Positions 43,344 to 53,661 are shown, numbered from the stretch's first letter. The stretch: DNA of 64,000 nt from Hymenobacter sp. YC55 (GCF_029433095.1 NZ_JARNTX010000004.1:310001-374000); one strand, 5' to 3'. Notes: generated from the letters alone by a model not told the origin. Program-made: numbers and translations.

Positions 43344-44933
43344 ATGGCGGGAGGAAAAGAAACTCCAAGGCAGAAGATGATAGGCATGATGTACTTGGTA
43401 CTGACTGCACTTCTAGCCCTACAAGTGAACTCAGCAATCCTGCTGAAGTTCAAATTTCTAGACGATAGCCTTAGCAGTATCAACGATAAGGTTTCTAAGT
43501 CCAACGACGGCACAGTAAAGGGCATTCAAGCACAGGTTGAGAAAAACCGCAACCAGGCTTCTGACGTGGCTGTGCTGAAGCAAAGCGAAGAAATTCGCGA
43601 GCGTACCAAGCAGATGATCGAGTATCTGGCCGGTGTACGTGATAAACTCGTAACTGCCACGGAAAACACCAAAGGCAAGAGCGAGTACAAGAACATGAGC
43701 GCCGAAGACAAAGTGGCTATCACCATGCTCGGCGGTAAAAAGGATGGTGCTGCTTATGAGATGAAGAACAAGCTGAACGAGTACTCTTCGTACATCAAGA
43801 CGTTTGTTCCTGGTGCGGCTCCTTTAGCTTTAGACGCCAAAGAAGATCCGATGGTTACGGATCCAGAGCAGCGTTCTAAAAATTTCGCTGAACTCAACTT
43901 CGAGAACACGCCACTTGTAGCGGCATTGGCAACTTTGTCGCAAAAAGAAGCAGAGGTTCTGAAATATGAGTCGGATGCTTTGGCAGCACAATCAGCCAAG
44001 GTTGGTGGCAACATCATTGTATTCGACAAAGTAGGTGCTTTCGCTAGCGCTGAGTCAAACACTGTGGCTGCAGGTACTAAGTATAAGGCTGAGTTGTTCT
44101 TGACTGCTTCAGCTACTGGCCTCAAGCCTACTATGACTTTGAATGGTTCGCCTCTAGCAGTTGATGCAGCTACTGGTAAAGGTAAAGTGGAATTCACCGC
44201 TCGTCCTGGTAACTTCGATGCATCTGGCAACGCGAAAGCTCAGTGGACGGGTACTATTCGCTTCAAGCAGAATGGTCGTGACACTACCTTCAAAGTAAAC
44301 GTGCCTTACACGATTACTAAGCCAGTAATGCAGGTGCAGTCAGCCTCAGTACAGGCACTGTACTTTAAGTGCGGAAACAAGCTTAGTGTACAGGTACCTG
44401 CTTTGGGTGCTCAGTATGATCCTAGCTTCTCAGCTTCCGGTGCTTCTACCATCAAAGGTTCAGCTAAAGGCGAAGTAACACTGGTGCCAAATGCAAGAGA
44501 AGTAACCTTGAGCGTAAGCAGTGGTGGCAACCCTATCGGTTCGCAGACTTTCCAGGTGCGTCCAATTCCGAAGCCTGACATTCAGTGTGTAGTAGGTGGT
44601 CGCCAAGCCAACGAAAAGCAAGGCACTCCTATCGCTGCTGTACGTAACATGCAATTGCGTGCCGTACCAGATGCTGGTTTTGCTACTTTCCTTCCTGAAG
44701 ATGCTCGCTACCGCGTGGCTCGCTATGAAGTAACACTGGTTCGCGGTAAGCGCCCAGCTATGGCCGCAATTCCTGTCAATGGTCCTACCGCTAACTTGAG
44801 TGCTGTAGTAGATGCTGCCCGTGAAGGCGACCGTCTTTATATCGAAGTGAAGCAGGTACAGCGCCAGAACTTCCAGAATCAAGTGGAAGAAGTGAACGTA
44901 GGCAACAAGTCGTTCAATATTCCGCTGCTGTAA
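43344..44933 (+). CDS. gldM: GldM, T9SS motor periplasmic shaft protein
   Basis: This 529-residue protein starts GGKETPRQKMIGMMYLVLTA, the highly conserved cytoplasmic start and single membrane helix. A long periplasmic part follows, with helical domain D1 and three beta domains (KLSVQVPALGAQYDPSFSAS; PIPKPDIQCVVGGRQANEKQ). A homodimer crosses the GldL ring and reaches the GldK/GldN ring, turning proton flow into rotation. Codons here use more T-ending forms than the metal island, perhaps a sign of high expression. Confidence 0.95.
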   Translation: MAGGKETPRQKMIGMMYLVLTALLALQVNSAILLKFKFLDDSLSSINDKVSKSNDGTVKGIQAQVEKNRNQASDVAVLKQSEEIRERTKQMIEYLAGVRDKLVTATENTKGKSEYKNMSAEDKVAITMLGGKKDGAAYEMKNKLNEYSSYIKTFVPGAAPLALDAKEDPMVTDPEQRSKNFAELNFENTPLVAALATLSQKEAEVLKYESDALAAQSAKVGGNIIVFDKVGAFASAESNTVAAGTKYKAELFLTASATGLKPTMTLNGSPLAVDAATGKGKVEFTARPGNFDASGNAKAQWTGTIRFKQNGRDTTFKVNVPYTITKPVMQVQSASVQALYFKCGNKLSVQVPALGAQYDPSFSASGASTIKGSAKGEVTLVPNAREVTLSVSSGGNPIGSQTFQVRPIPKPDIQCVVGGRQANEKQGTPIAAVRNMQLRAVPDAGFATFLPEDARYRVARYEVTLVRGKRPAMAAIPVNGPTANLSAVVDAAREGDRLYIEVKQVQRQNFQNQVEEVNVGNKSFNIPLL

Positions 44934-44980
44934 GCGTTACTTATCTGAACTAACTGCAGCTCTTTTTTGATTACTCCGGT

Positions 44981-45850
44981 ATGAACAAATTCTTTTCTTT
45001 ATCTGCTTTAACGGCCGCTTTAACGCTCTCCATGACAGCTTCGGCTCAAGAGCAGGCCACTACAGCAAGTAGCAACGGCTCGTACCGTCCGATTCCAAAC
45101 TCGGACATCATGTTCCGCAAAACTATCTTGCGTGCGATTGACTTGCGTGAGAAGCAGAACAAGCCTATGTTCTCGGAAGGCAAGGAAATAAGCCGGGTTA
45201 TCATCGATGCTGTAAAGCGTGGTGAACTGCAGGCCTACAAAAATGATTCTCTGACTTCTACATACACTCCGGCTGAAGTTTCAGCTAACATGTCGTATGC
45301 AGAGTCTAGTGCTGGCTTGAGTGATGAAGAAAAGGCTGCCGGTTTCTCAGAAGAGGCTGTTGACGATTGGGGTGCTCCGGTGAAGAAAGGTGCAGCAAAG
45401 TCGAAAACGCCAGCTGTAGCACCTAGCTATGAGTATCGGCCTAAGGAACTCTATCAAATGGAATTGAAAGAGGATATGATCTTCGACAAGAAACGGTCGC
45501 GGATGTATCACGACATCAAAACCCTTACGCTAGTTGTTCCATCTACGCTGTCCTCTAACACATCGGGTATTGAAAAGCCGATTGGCACTTTCAAATACAG
45601 CGATTTGGTGAAGGTGTTCCGCAACAATCCGGATAAAGCTATCTGGTTCAACTCGCAGAACGACGCTCAGCACAAGAACTTGGCCGATGCATTCGAACTG
45701 TGGTTGTTCAACTCCTACATCGTGAAAGTTTCGAACCCAAGTGATTCTCGTCTCGACGAAATCTACGGTGGTCAGCAGCAAGGTATTCTTGCTTCGCAGC
45801 AGGCTGCAGCTGACCTAATCGAGTATGAGTATAACCTCTGGAGCTTCTAA
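44981..45850 (+). CDS. gldN: GldN, T9SS/gliding ring protein
   Basis: This is a 289-residue exported protein (signal ending TASAQ). GldN features are present: YRPIPNSDIMFRKTILRAID, REKQNKPMFSEGKEISRVII, LKEDMIFDKKRSRMYHDIKT and a C-terminal LADAFELWLFNSYIVKVSNP. GldN (PorN) binds GldK to form the periplasmic ring. It is the last gene of the operon and is followed by a strong terminator. Confidence 0.94.
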   Translation: MNKFFSLSALTAALTLSMTASAQEQATTASSNGSYRPIPNSDIMFRKTILRAIDLREKQNKPMFSEGKEISRVIIDAVKRGELQAYKNDSLTSTYTPAEVSANMSYAESSAGLSDEEKAAGFSEEAVDDWGAPVKKGAAKSKTPAVAPSYEYRPKELYQMELKEDMIFDKKRSRMYHDIKTLTLVVPSTLSSNTSGIEKPIGTFKYSDLVKVFRNNPDKAIWFNSQNDAQHKNLADAFELWLFNSYIVKVSNPSDSRLDEIYGGQQQGILASQQAAADLIEYEYNLWSF

Positions 45851-45896
45851 AAGCATCATTAGGCAGATACGCTTGCTGTAGCTGATAGCTAAATGC

Positions 45897-45929
45897 AAAA
45901 GCCCCGACCATCAAATGGTCGGGGCTTTT
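45897..45929. terminator. Bidirectional terminator between gldN and uvrC
   Basis: Perfect 15-bp arms (45897-45911, 45915-45929) with a 3-nt loop; A-runs on the left and T-runs on the right serve both gldN and the convergent uvrC. Confidence 0.92.
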
Positions 45930-45949
45930 CTTTTGCTTGCTATGTTCAC

Positions 45950-47764
45950 TTAGTCAGTTGCCTCTTGCTCCTGCTGAGTGAAGTAGTTGAGCAGTACTCG
46001 GGCCTTAGCTTTTCCTACTTCTGCTACAAGCTCAGGTTCACTGAGTTCACGTATCTTCTTTACTGATTTGAACTTGCTTAAGAGCTTGTCAGCTGTGATG
46101 GGACCAAGGCCTTTTACATCCGTTAGTTCGGTTTTGAGAGTAGCTGCGTCGCGCTGGCTGCGGTGAAAGGTGATACCAAACCGGTGTACTTCGTCGCGCA
46201 TACGCTGAAACAAGCGCAACGATTCGCTCTTCTTATCGATGTAAAGGGGAAGCGGGTCGTTAGGAACATAGATTTCCTCTAGTCGTTTGGCGATGCCTAT
46301 AATTGCTATCTGGCCCCATAGGTTAAGATCCTTCAGGGCTTTAACGGCCATGCTGAGCTGTCCTTTACCACCATCGACAATCACCAACTGCGGCAAGGAG
46401 GCGCCTTCGTCCACGAGGCGCCGATAACGGCGCGAAACCACTTCATACATAGAGTCGAAGTCGTTGGGACCGATTACTGTCTTGATGTGGTAGTGGCGGT
46501 AATCCTTCTTACTTGGCTTCGCATTACGAAAGCAAACCATAGCTGCCACCGGATTGTCGCCTTGGAAGTTGGAGTTGTCGAAGCATTCAATGTGCTTCGG
46601 TAGCTCTGTGAGGCGAAGGTCCTTCTTGATGGTTTCCATGATGCGCACCTCGTTGAGGTCTTTGCTGCGCTCGTTCATACTTTCCTTTTCCTTGCGGAGG
46701 TAGAGCACATTTTTAATGCTCAGTTCCAAAAGCTTGCGCTTGTCGCCGATTTGTGGCTGGGTGATGGTGACGCCAGGTAAAGGCAAAGCAGGCAACGGCA
46801 CATTCGTCAGAATTTCCTTCGACTGGCTTTCAAACTCAGTTCGCATTTGCATTACCATAGCAGCCAAGACTTCCTCGTCAGGCTCGTCTAGCTTCTTGTG
46901 AACCTCGATAGATTGCGTCAGAATAATAGAGCCATTCATCACTTTTAAGTAGCTGATGAATGCTAGTTTTTCATTCGATGCAATACCGAATACGTCAATG
47001 TTGGAGAGTGACGGATTGACAATCGTGCTCTTGGCTTGGAAGGCGTCGAGCCGGTCTAGCTTTTGCTTGTACTGGTGCGCTAGCTCATATTGCAATTCCT
47101 GTGCTGCTTGAGTCATCTTCTCGCGGAAGTATTGCTTTGGGATGCTCAGGTTGCCATTCAGGATCTGTCGGATCTGCTGCACATATTGATTGTATGTCTC
47201 CTCATCCTGCAAGCCTTCACAAGGGCCTTTGCAGTTACCTAAGTGGTATTCCAGACACACTTTGAACTTGTGGGCTTCTACATTCTGTGGCGACAGGTTA
47301 TAGGTGCAAGTACGCAACGGGTACAAGGCACGAATAAGCTCTAATACTACATGAAGAGAAGAGCCGTTTGCATAAGGACCGAAGTAGTGACCTTCTCCCG
47401 GACGCTTGTTGCGGGTAGGAATAAGGCGTGGAAAACGCTCGTTGGTGAGCAGTAGATAAGGGTAGGTCTTCCCATCCTTCAACAGGATGTTGTACTTGGG
47501 CTGATGCTGCTTAATTAAATTATTCTCCAGCAAAAAAGCATCCGACTCGCTGTCCACAATGGTGAATTCGATGCGCTTGATGTTCTTGACCAGCTGCTGC
47601 GTTTTCTTATTGTGATCTTGCTTGGTAAAATAGCTGCTTACTCTTTTGCGCAAATCCACAGCCTTCCCCACGTAGATGATGCCCTCATCATCGAAGTATT
47701 TGTACACACCGGGGCGGTGCGGTAGCTGACGGATTTGGTCTTGCAGATGGGCTTGGGCGGCCAT
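45950..47764 (-). CDS. uvrC: UvrABC excinuclease subunit C
   Basis: This is a 604-residue nuclease for nucleotide excision repair. The N-terminal GIY-YIG domain (HRPGVYKYFDDEGIIYVGKA) makes the 3' incision. A Cys-rich segment (CTYNLSPQNVEAHKFKVCLE) and a UvrB-binding UVR motif (LQYELAHQYKQKLDRLDAF) follow, then the EndoV/RNase H-like domain (HIECFDNSNFQGDNPVAAMV; VDGGKGQLSMAVKAL) for the 5' incision and a C-terminal helix-hairpin-helix (VKGLGPITADKLLSKFKS). It lies alone on the minus strand, convergent with gldN. Confidence 0.97.
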   Translation of the reverse strand: MAAQAHLQDQIRQLPHRPGVYKYFDDEGIIYVGKAVDLRKRVSSYFTKQDHNKKTQQLVKNIKRIEFTIVDSESDAFLLENNLIKQHQPKYNILLKDGKTYPYLLLTNERFPRLIPTRNKRPGEGHYFGPYANGSSLHVVLELIRALYPLRTCTYNLSPQNVEAHKFKVCLEYHLGNCKGPCEGLQDEETYNQYVQQIRQILNGNLSIPKQYFREKMTQAAQELQYELAHQYKQKLDRLDAFQAKSTIVNPSLSNIDVFGIASNEKLAFISYLKVMNGSIILTQSIEVHKKLDEPDEEVLAAMVMQMRTEFESQSKEILTNVPLPALPLPGVTITQPQIGDKRKLLELSIKNVLYLRKEKESMNERSKDLNEVRIMETIKKDLRLTELPKHIECFDNSNFQGDNPVAAMVCFRNAKPSKKDYRHYHIKTVIGPNDFDSMYEVVSRRYRRLVDEGASLPQLVIVDGGKGQLSMAVKALKDLNLWGQIAIIGIAKRLEEIYVPNDPLPLYIDKKSESLRLFQRMRDEVHRFGITFHRSQRDAATLKTELTDVKGLGPITADKLLSKFKSVKKIRELSEPELVAEVGKAKARVLLNYFTQQEQEATD

Positions 47765-47885
47765 AGAGCGTGGAACTTAAGCGGATTGATCTAATGATTT
47801 ACTCTGACGAGCTTATCGTGTTGTTAAAAGCACTAATCAGAGCAGATACGACGCTGAACAAACGTGCGCCATATTAACAACAAAA

Positions 47886-47913
47886 AACGTGGCTGGTAAA
47901 TCCCAACCACGTT
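47886..47913 (-). terminator. Intrinsic terminator of the PBP gene
   Basis: Arms AACGTGG and CCACGTT with further inner pairing read, on the minus strand, into a T-run. It lies about 43 bp past the PBP stop. Confidence 0.75.
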
Positions 47914-47955
47914 CTGCAATATGTGTTCGATTTAAAAGTAAGACAGCTTTACAGC

Positions 47956-50286
47956 TTAGATTTCCTCGTCGTCAAGGTCGTCGAGGTTGGCTTGATTGAG
48001 CTTCTGGTCGTAGGGAATAGTATCTCGCTGTGCGCCATTGTAGTAACGAGAGCAATCAATTTCTACACTCAGCGTATCTGGCTTGGGGAAAGGACCTCTC
48101 GAAATGTCGATGTTCTTATCGGCGTACATTTTCTTCATGAAAATGCCGTAGAGCGGTAAGGCTAAGCGGGAACCCTGTCCGTATGCGCCGGTACGGAAGT
48201 GAATGCTACGGTCTTCGCCGCCTATCCACATGCCGCACACCAAGTCGGGAGTCAGGCCCATAAACCAACCATCAGAGTAGTTGGAAGTAGTGCCGGTTTT
48301 GGCACCCATCTCATACGGAAATTTAAAGCCACCCTTCAGGATGATACTAGTGCCGCCTTGCTCTTCAGTAGCGCCCCGCAGCATATAAGTCATTAGGTAA
48401 GCGGTTTCCTCGCTAAGAGCTTCGCGGGTTTGGGGCACGAATTCACGAAGCACATTGCCATTCTTGTCTTCTATGCGCGTTACCATAATGGGCGAGGTCC
48501 AGACTCCTTTGTTAACGAACGTGCTATAAGCACCCGTTAGCTCATAAATACTAACATCAGATGAGCCGAAGCCAATAGCTGGTACAGGGTCAATGGGCGA
48601 CGTAATACCTAAGCGCTTGGCATACGCCACTATATCGTTCGGTCCTATCTTCTGGACCAGCCATGCCGTGATAGAGTTCATGGAGCGAGCCAGGGCTTGG
48701 CGCAAAGTGAAAGTGCGGCCGGAATAACTACCCTCGAAGTTGCGGGGCGTGTAAGCTGGGCGGCCTCGTTCGGCGGGGAAAGTGGTGGGCACGTCGGGAC
48801 GCTGATAGCAGGGCGAGTAGCCTTGGTCGATAGCAGCTACGTACACAAATGGCTTGAACGTAGAGCCTGGCTGCCGTTTGCCTTGCTTAACGTGGTCATA
48901 TTTGATGTACTTATAGTTGATGCCTCCTACCCAAGCCTTGATATGGCCATTAAGTGGGTTCATGGCCATAAAGCCGGCGTGCAACAGCCGCTTGTAGTAA
49001 GCCAGCGAGTCCATGGGGGACATAGTCACTTCCTTCTCGCCACCGTTCCAGGTGAACACTTTCATCTTATACTTCTTGTTCAGATAGTACTTGATGGAAT
49101 CTTGGTTGCCTTCGTAGCGGTTGCTGAGTGAGCGGTAGCGCTCCGTACGCTTGATGGAGGTGTTAAGAAAACCAGGAATCAAACGGCCGTTCTCGTCGCG
49201 CCAGGGCTGCTGACCTTTCCAGTGTTGGTCAAACCACCGTTGCTGGAGCTTCATATGCTCGGCCACAGAGGCTTCGGCATACTTCTGCATGCGCGAATCG
49301 ATGGTTGTATAGATCTTCAGACCATCGGAATACAAATCGTGGTCGGTTTCCTTGGCCCACTCCCGCAACGATTTGCTGAGTTCGGTGCGGAAATAAGGTG
49401 CAATACCTTCGTTCTGGTTTTCAACCTTGTAATCAAGCTTGATGGGCTTGGCTACTGCGGCAGCGTAAACTGACTCGGTGATGTAGCCATTCTTGCGCAT
49501 CTGGCCGAGCACCCAATCACGCCGGCGCTTGGAGCGCTCAGGGTTACGAACCGGGTTAAACCACGACGGCCCATTTACCAAACCCACTAGTAGGGCGGAT
49601 TGCTCTAAAGTCAGGTTTTGTGGATGCTTATTAAAGAACGTTTTAGCGGCTACGTTGATGCCAAATGCATTTGAGCCAAACTCTGCCGTGTTGAGATACA
49701 TGCGCAGAATTTCGCGCTTGGTGTAGTTGCGCTCCAGCCGGACAGCCAAAATCCATTCTTTGGTTTTGGTGATCAGCATGCGCAAACCCGGTACGTCGTT
49801 GAGACGGCCATTGTTGAGGTCTTCGCGGGTCCGGAACAGCATCTTGGCTAGCTGCTGGCTTAGCGTCGAGCCGCCACCTGTCTTACCGCCGCTGAAAAAG
49901 CCGGTTGCTACGCGCATCATAGCCTTCGGATCAATACCAGAATGACTTTCGAAGCGGGCATCTTCTGTAGCAATCAGAGCATCGATGGTCGTTTGCGGTA
50001 TTTCTTTGTAGCTCACCGGAGTCCGGTTCTCACGGAAGTACTTCCCCATCAACTCCCCATCAGCCGAGTACACCTCCGAAGCCAACTCACTGCGCGGACT
50101 TTCCAAGGCCTTCAGATTAGGCATCTGACCGAACAGATTGAGAAAGTTGACGCTAACAGCCAGTATATACACAAGCGACGCCACCAAACCGCCCGCAAAC
50201 AACAACCACATGGTGCGGGTGAGAGCGGCGAAACGGCTAGGTCGCTGCGGTTTGCGCGAGACAGGTCGAGTTTTGGAAACGGGCAT
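47956..50286 (-). CDS. Class A penicillin-binding protein (transglycosylase/transpeptidase)
   Basis: This is a 776-residue bifunctional enzyme that polymerises and cross-links peptidoglycan. One membrane helix (LLFAGGLVASLVYILAVSV) follows a basic cytoplasmic start. The GT51 domain shows IATEDARFESHSGIDPKAMM with the catalytic Glu, GGSTLSQQLAKML and RNYTKREILRMYLNTAEFGS. The transpeptidase has STFK in RQPGSTFKPFVY, SMN in LARSMNSIT and KTGT in GAKTGTTSNYSDGWF. It resembles PBP1A. It lies between uvrC and sprE, both on the minus strand; 129 bp separate it from sprE. Confidence 0.95.
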   Translation of the reverse strand: MPVSKTRPVSRKPQRPSRFAALTRTMWLLFAGGLVASLVYILAVSVNFLNLFGQMPNLKALESPRSELASEVYSADGELMGKYFRENRTPVSYKEIPQTTIDALIATEDARFESHSGIDPKAMMRVATGFFSGGKTGGGSTLSQQLAKMLFRTREDLNNGRLNDVPGLRMLITKTKEWILAVRLERNYTKREILRMYLNTAEFGSNAFGINVAAKTFFNKHPQNLTLEQSALLVGLVNGPSWFNPVRNPERSKRRRDWVLGQMRKNGYITESVYAAAVAKPIKLDYKVENQNEGIAPYFRTELSKSLREWAKETDHDLYSDGLKIYTTIDSRMQKYAEASVAEHMKLQQRWFDQHWKGQQPWRDENGRLIPGFLNTSIKRTERYRSLSNRYEGNQDSIKYYLNKKYKMKVFTWNGGEKEVTMSPMDSLAYYKRLLHAGFMAMNPLNGHIKAWVGGINYKYIKYDHVKQGKRQPGSTFKPFVYVAAIDQGYSPCYQRPDVPTTFPAERGRPAYTPRNFEGSYSGRTFTLRQALARSMNSITAWLVQKIGPNDIVAYAKRLGITSPIDPVPAIGFGSSDVSIYELTGAYSTFVNKGVWTSPIMVTRIEDKNGNVLREFVPQTREALSEETAYLMTYMLRGATEEQGGTSIILKGGFKFPYEMGAKTGTTSNYSDGWFMGLTPDLVCGMWIGGEDRSIHFRTGAYGQGSRLALPLYGIFMKKMYADKNIDISRGPFPKPDTLSVEIDCSRYYNGAQRDTIPYDQKLNQANLDDLDDEEI

Positions 50287-50415
50287 TCTTATTAACTAAA
50301 AACTTGATTGCAGGAGTGAGAGAGGTCAAAACTTGATTTCGTGACTCTACCCAAACAGTTCAGAAATACAAAGCAAAGGAGAATTCTTGGCAGCTAGCCC
50401 AAAATTGTAGTTCAC

Positions 50416-53400
50416 TCAGCGGTACGACTGCTGATAGAACCGTTGGTATTCTTCCACGTCGCGTCGCTGAAGGAGTAGCGGCAAATTATCAATACCAACA
50501 ACGAGCGTTTGGTAACCCACGCCCCGCAAGCGGTTTAGCGGCGACTGAGGGCCCCGCAGCTTTAAGGCATACGCTTGAGCTATTTTCGCGCCAGTTAATC
50601 CTTGCACGACTACCATTTCCTGAGAATCACTGAGCGGCTGTTGTTGCACCCGGAGGTTGCTGGCCTTGAAGTAGCGGTTGTTATAAGCGCCTAGTTGGTC
50701 AGGCAGGGTTTGAAGTGCCGCCGCGCCCTTCGGGAAAACAAGCAATACTGCATGTACAGCCGCAGGATTAGCTGCGTACGGTGAAGCTGCGGCCGCAGGA
50801 GGAGCAGTCGGAGGTGTGGTAGCTGGACTTGGGCTCGGCGTAGTTGCCGGAGCAGAAGCTACGGCAGGGGGCGTAGCAGAGGGAGTTGTTGGGGCAGTAG
50901 TAGGCGGAGGCGTAGTTGCAGGAACCGCAGCCGAGGAACTAGTAGGCTCTGCGGGTGAAGAAGCAACAGGAGCAGGAGCCGGCGCAGCTTTAACAGGCTT
51001 CTTACCTCTTGCTCTTGCCTGAGCTGCTGCCATGCGAGCCGCTTTCACCGGGTCGATGGCAGGGGCTGCAGGCGTAGAAGCCGGGGCGGGAACTGCAGCT
51101 GAGTCAGTAGGAGTAACGGCCTTCTTGGTTTCAGCAGGAGCTTCAGGTTGTGCCTGCGCCGTAGGGGCAGAAGTAGGAGCAGCAGTCGGCGTTGATACGG
51201 CGGGTGCTGGCGTTACAGCAGGAGCCACTTTTGCCGGTGTTGCGGGGGTAGTATAGATAATACGTACTCGGTTGTTCACCTCTCCTGGCCGAAACATAGA
51301 GACAGTCGGTTTTTGCGTAGACGCTAAGGCCCCGACAATGCCTCCCGTTTCATACTTCTTATAAGAACCAAGCAACACCTTCGCTTGATCACCAAGTGGC
51401 GACTGTTCATAGTCCTTCAAAAACTTCTCAAGGGAAGCCTTGGCCACCAAAGGCGACTCTGTACGAACCGCAATCAGCGCATTAAGGAACGCTATGCGGT
51501 CATTCAAGTCGGTTTCTGGATACTTCTTCGTCGTGCTAGCCAGCAAAGCCGAAGCTTTCTTGAAGTCCTGCCTTTTATACATCGCAAAAGCAGTGTCCAC
51601 CTGCACAGCTACTTCTTTGTTGACGAGAGAGGTGCGCCGCAAGTACTCGGGGTCAGCTGCAAGTCGGGCGTAGGTTGAGTTTGGAAACTCTTGCCGAAGA
51701 CGCTGCGCATAGACCTCCGCTTTGGCTAGTTCGTTTTGCCCCTTATAAATTAGGTATAAGCTGTAGTAGGTTTCTGGCGAGTGTGTAGTCTTCGGAAAGC
51801 GAGTCAACAGCTTTTCATAGGTCTGCGCAGCTGGTACAGGTTCACGTAGCTGCTGATTGTAAATGCCGCCTAAGGCATACATTGCCTCTTCCACTTGCTT
51901 TTCCGACGCCGCCATTTGCGCGCCAGTAAGCGGAAGTGCCTGCCGGTATTGGGCTACCAACGCCTTGCGTTGCGTTTCAGGGTCATTGTTGACTACGGCT
52001 TGACCTGTGCCTGTGGTAGCACCGGCTGTTACACTGGTCTGGTTGGCGCCGGCAATACTGACGGGCACATTACCACCCCCCGGCGTAACCGGCGAAGCAC
52101 TAGCCGTATTTACAGTGCGCCAATTGTCTTGCAGTGGCCGGTCACCCCACCGGCGTATAAAGTCGGCCCGGGCTGTGCTTACGGCAGTCGGGTTGTCGAA
52201 ATACCACTTGGTGCCGGTGCTGCCGCTAATAAAATCATCAGGATTAATGTCGGTTTGCAGGTCGCGTGAGGTATTGATGCCCGTGGCAAGAGCTTGGCGG
52301 TTGTTATCACGTTCCTGCTTGGCAGCCAGCGCTTCCGCTTCTTTGCGCTTGGCTTCCAATTCGGCATCAGCGTACGCCGTGAGGCGAGTGCGCAGGGCCA
52401 CTGTATCCAACCGAGCCAGTGCCTGTAGGCTGTCCTGCGTTTCGATGATGGTGACTTGCTGAGCAAAGTCTTTCAGAATGCCAGCTCGCTCGGAAATGGC
52501 AGCAAAATCGGGTGCCTCCTTAGGGAGGTTCTGCACCGTACTATCGTAGTAAGCGGCGGCCAAGCGGTATTTCTGCAGGTTCTCGTAGTAGATGCGACCT
52601 GCCAGCAAATAGGTGTAAGACTTCTGGCTTCTGTTGGTGCCGTTCGCTCTGGCCGACTTTTGCAAAAGCGTCAAGGCCTCGTTGTAATTCTTCTGCCGAT
52701 AATTGAGCCGCGCCATCTCGTAATAGATTTTGTCGCGGTACTCCTTGTTCTTGTTGTCCTTCAACAACTTGGCGAAGTACTTGTCGAGACGAGCTTTGTC
52801 GTCGTTGTTGAGGTCCGATACTTGCCCGAGCATCAGCTTAGAAAAGAAGTCCAGCTCGTAAGGTGGGTTTCTCTTCAGAATCTTATTCAACTCGGCATAC
52901 GCCTTCTTATCGTCTCCCTGGTTCTGGTAGAGCTGCGCCAGGATATAGCGCGTGCGCGACTGTTCATTCTTCTGCTTGATCAGCGGCACAGCCTTTTCCA
53001 GGTTCTCGATGGCTTTTGCCGGATTATCCGTCTTTAGATAATAGTCGGCCCGGGTAAGAAACAGGGCACGGGCGTTTGTTTCGCGGCCTTCCTCCTTATC
53101 TAATACGTCGGACACAGCTTTGGCGCTTTCTAGGTCCTTATCGGCCAAGAAAGTTCGCATCAACCAGATCAGCGCTTCGTGCTTGGCATTGGCGTCTTTA
53201 CTGGTGCTATTAACGTACTTGAAAGTTTTAGCCGCGTCCGCATACTCCATCTTATAGTAGCGGCTCTTCCCAATAAGCAGGTACGCATCGTCGGTCCAGT
53301 CGGAGCCTGCGCGGTGCTGAATGGGCAATGAGGCCTTCTTCACCACATCCTCCAAGTCGGTTGCAACCGCAGCAACTGCAGCCTGGTCAAGAGTCGGGAA

Positions 53401-53661
53401 GAGGGGGAGTACGCGGTTGTAGTCGTTTTGGCGAGCTTGGTAGAGTTTGGCTTCCACACTCCACATTTTCTCTCGGGCCAAGAAGTAACCATTGTCGCGG
53501 GCTACTATGTTATCATACGCATGGCCAACTACTCCCCGGCGCTCAGAGGCGCAGCCCCCCACACCAGCAACAAATAACAACGTAACTAGGGGAGTGGCAA
53601 GCAGACGAAAAATCGAGTATCGAGTCAAAGCAGAAGGCAAGTCGGGAATACAGATTACCAA
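50416..53661 (-). CDS. sprE: SprE/PorW-like T9SS TPR lipoprotein with extended linker
   Basis: This protein of up to 1081 residues belongs to the SprE/PorW family, lipoproteins needed for type IX secretion that link the PorKN ring to the translocon. A lipobox lies in FVAGVGGC, many TPR-like helices follow (YYKMEYADAAKTFKYVN, QKNYNEALTLLQKSARANG), and the central family mark is WYFDNPTAVSTARADFIRRW then GDRPLQDNW. A Pro/Ala/Thr-rich linker of about 190 residues precedes a conserved C-terminal domain (VHAVLLVFPKGAAALQTLPD). No ATG precedes the lipobox; TTG at 53661 or 53628 must be used, and 53628 gives the better signal peptide. Confidence 0.85.
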   Translation of the reverse strand: MVICIPDLPSALTRYSIFRLLATPLVTLLFVAGVGGCASERRGVVGHAYDNIVARDNGYFLAREKMWSVEAKLYQARQNDYNRVLPLFPTLDQAAVAAVATDLEDVVKKASLPIQHRAGSDWTDDAYLLIGKSRYYKMEYADAAKTFKYVNSTSKDANAKHEALIWLMRTFLADKDLESAKAVSDVLDKEEGRETNARALFLTRADYYLKTDNPAKAIENLEKAVPLIKQKNEQSRTRYILAQLYQNQGDDKKAYAELNKILKRNPPYELDFFSKLMLGQVSDLNNDDKARLDKYFAKLLKDNKNKEYRDKIYYEMARLNYRQKNYNEALTLLQKSARANGTNRSQKSYTYLLAGRIYYENLQKYRLAAAYYDSTVQNLPKEAPDFAAISERAGILKDFAQQVTIIETQDSLQALARLDTVALRTRLTAYADAELEAKRKEAEALAAKQERDNNRQALATGINTSRDLQTDINPDDFISGSTGTKWYFDNPTAVSTARADFIRRWGDRPLQDNWRTVNTASASPVTPGGGNVPVSIAGANQTSVTAGATTGTGQAVVNNDPETQRKALVAQYRQALPLTGAQMAASEKQVEEAMYALGGIYNQQLREPVPAAQTYEKLLTRFPKTTHSPETYYSLYLIYKGQNELAKAEVYAQRLRQEFPNSTYARLAADPEYLRRTSLVNKEVAVQVDTAFAMYKRQDFKKASALLASTTKKYPETDLNDRIAFLNALIAVRTESPLVAKASLEKFLKDYEQSPLGDQAKVLLGSYKKYETGGIVGALASTQKPTVSMFRPGEVNNRVRIIYTTPATPAKVAPAVTPAPAVSTPTAAPTSAPTAQAQPEAPAETKKAVTPTDSAAVPAPASTPAAPAIDPVKAARMAAAQARARGKKPVKAAPAPAPVASSPAEPTSSSAAVPATTPPPTTAPTTPSATPPAVASAPATTPSPSPATTPPTAPPAAAASPYAANPAAVHAVLLVFPKGAAALQTLPDQLGAYNNRYFKASNLRVQQQPLSDSQEMVVVQGLTGAKIAQAYALKLRGPQSPLNRLRGVGYQTLVVGIDNLPLLLQRRDVEEYQRFYQQSYR

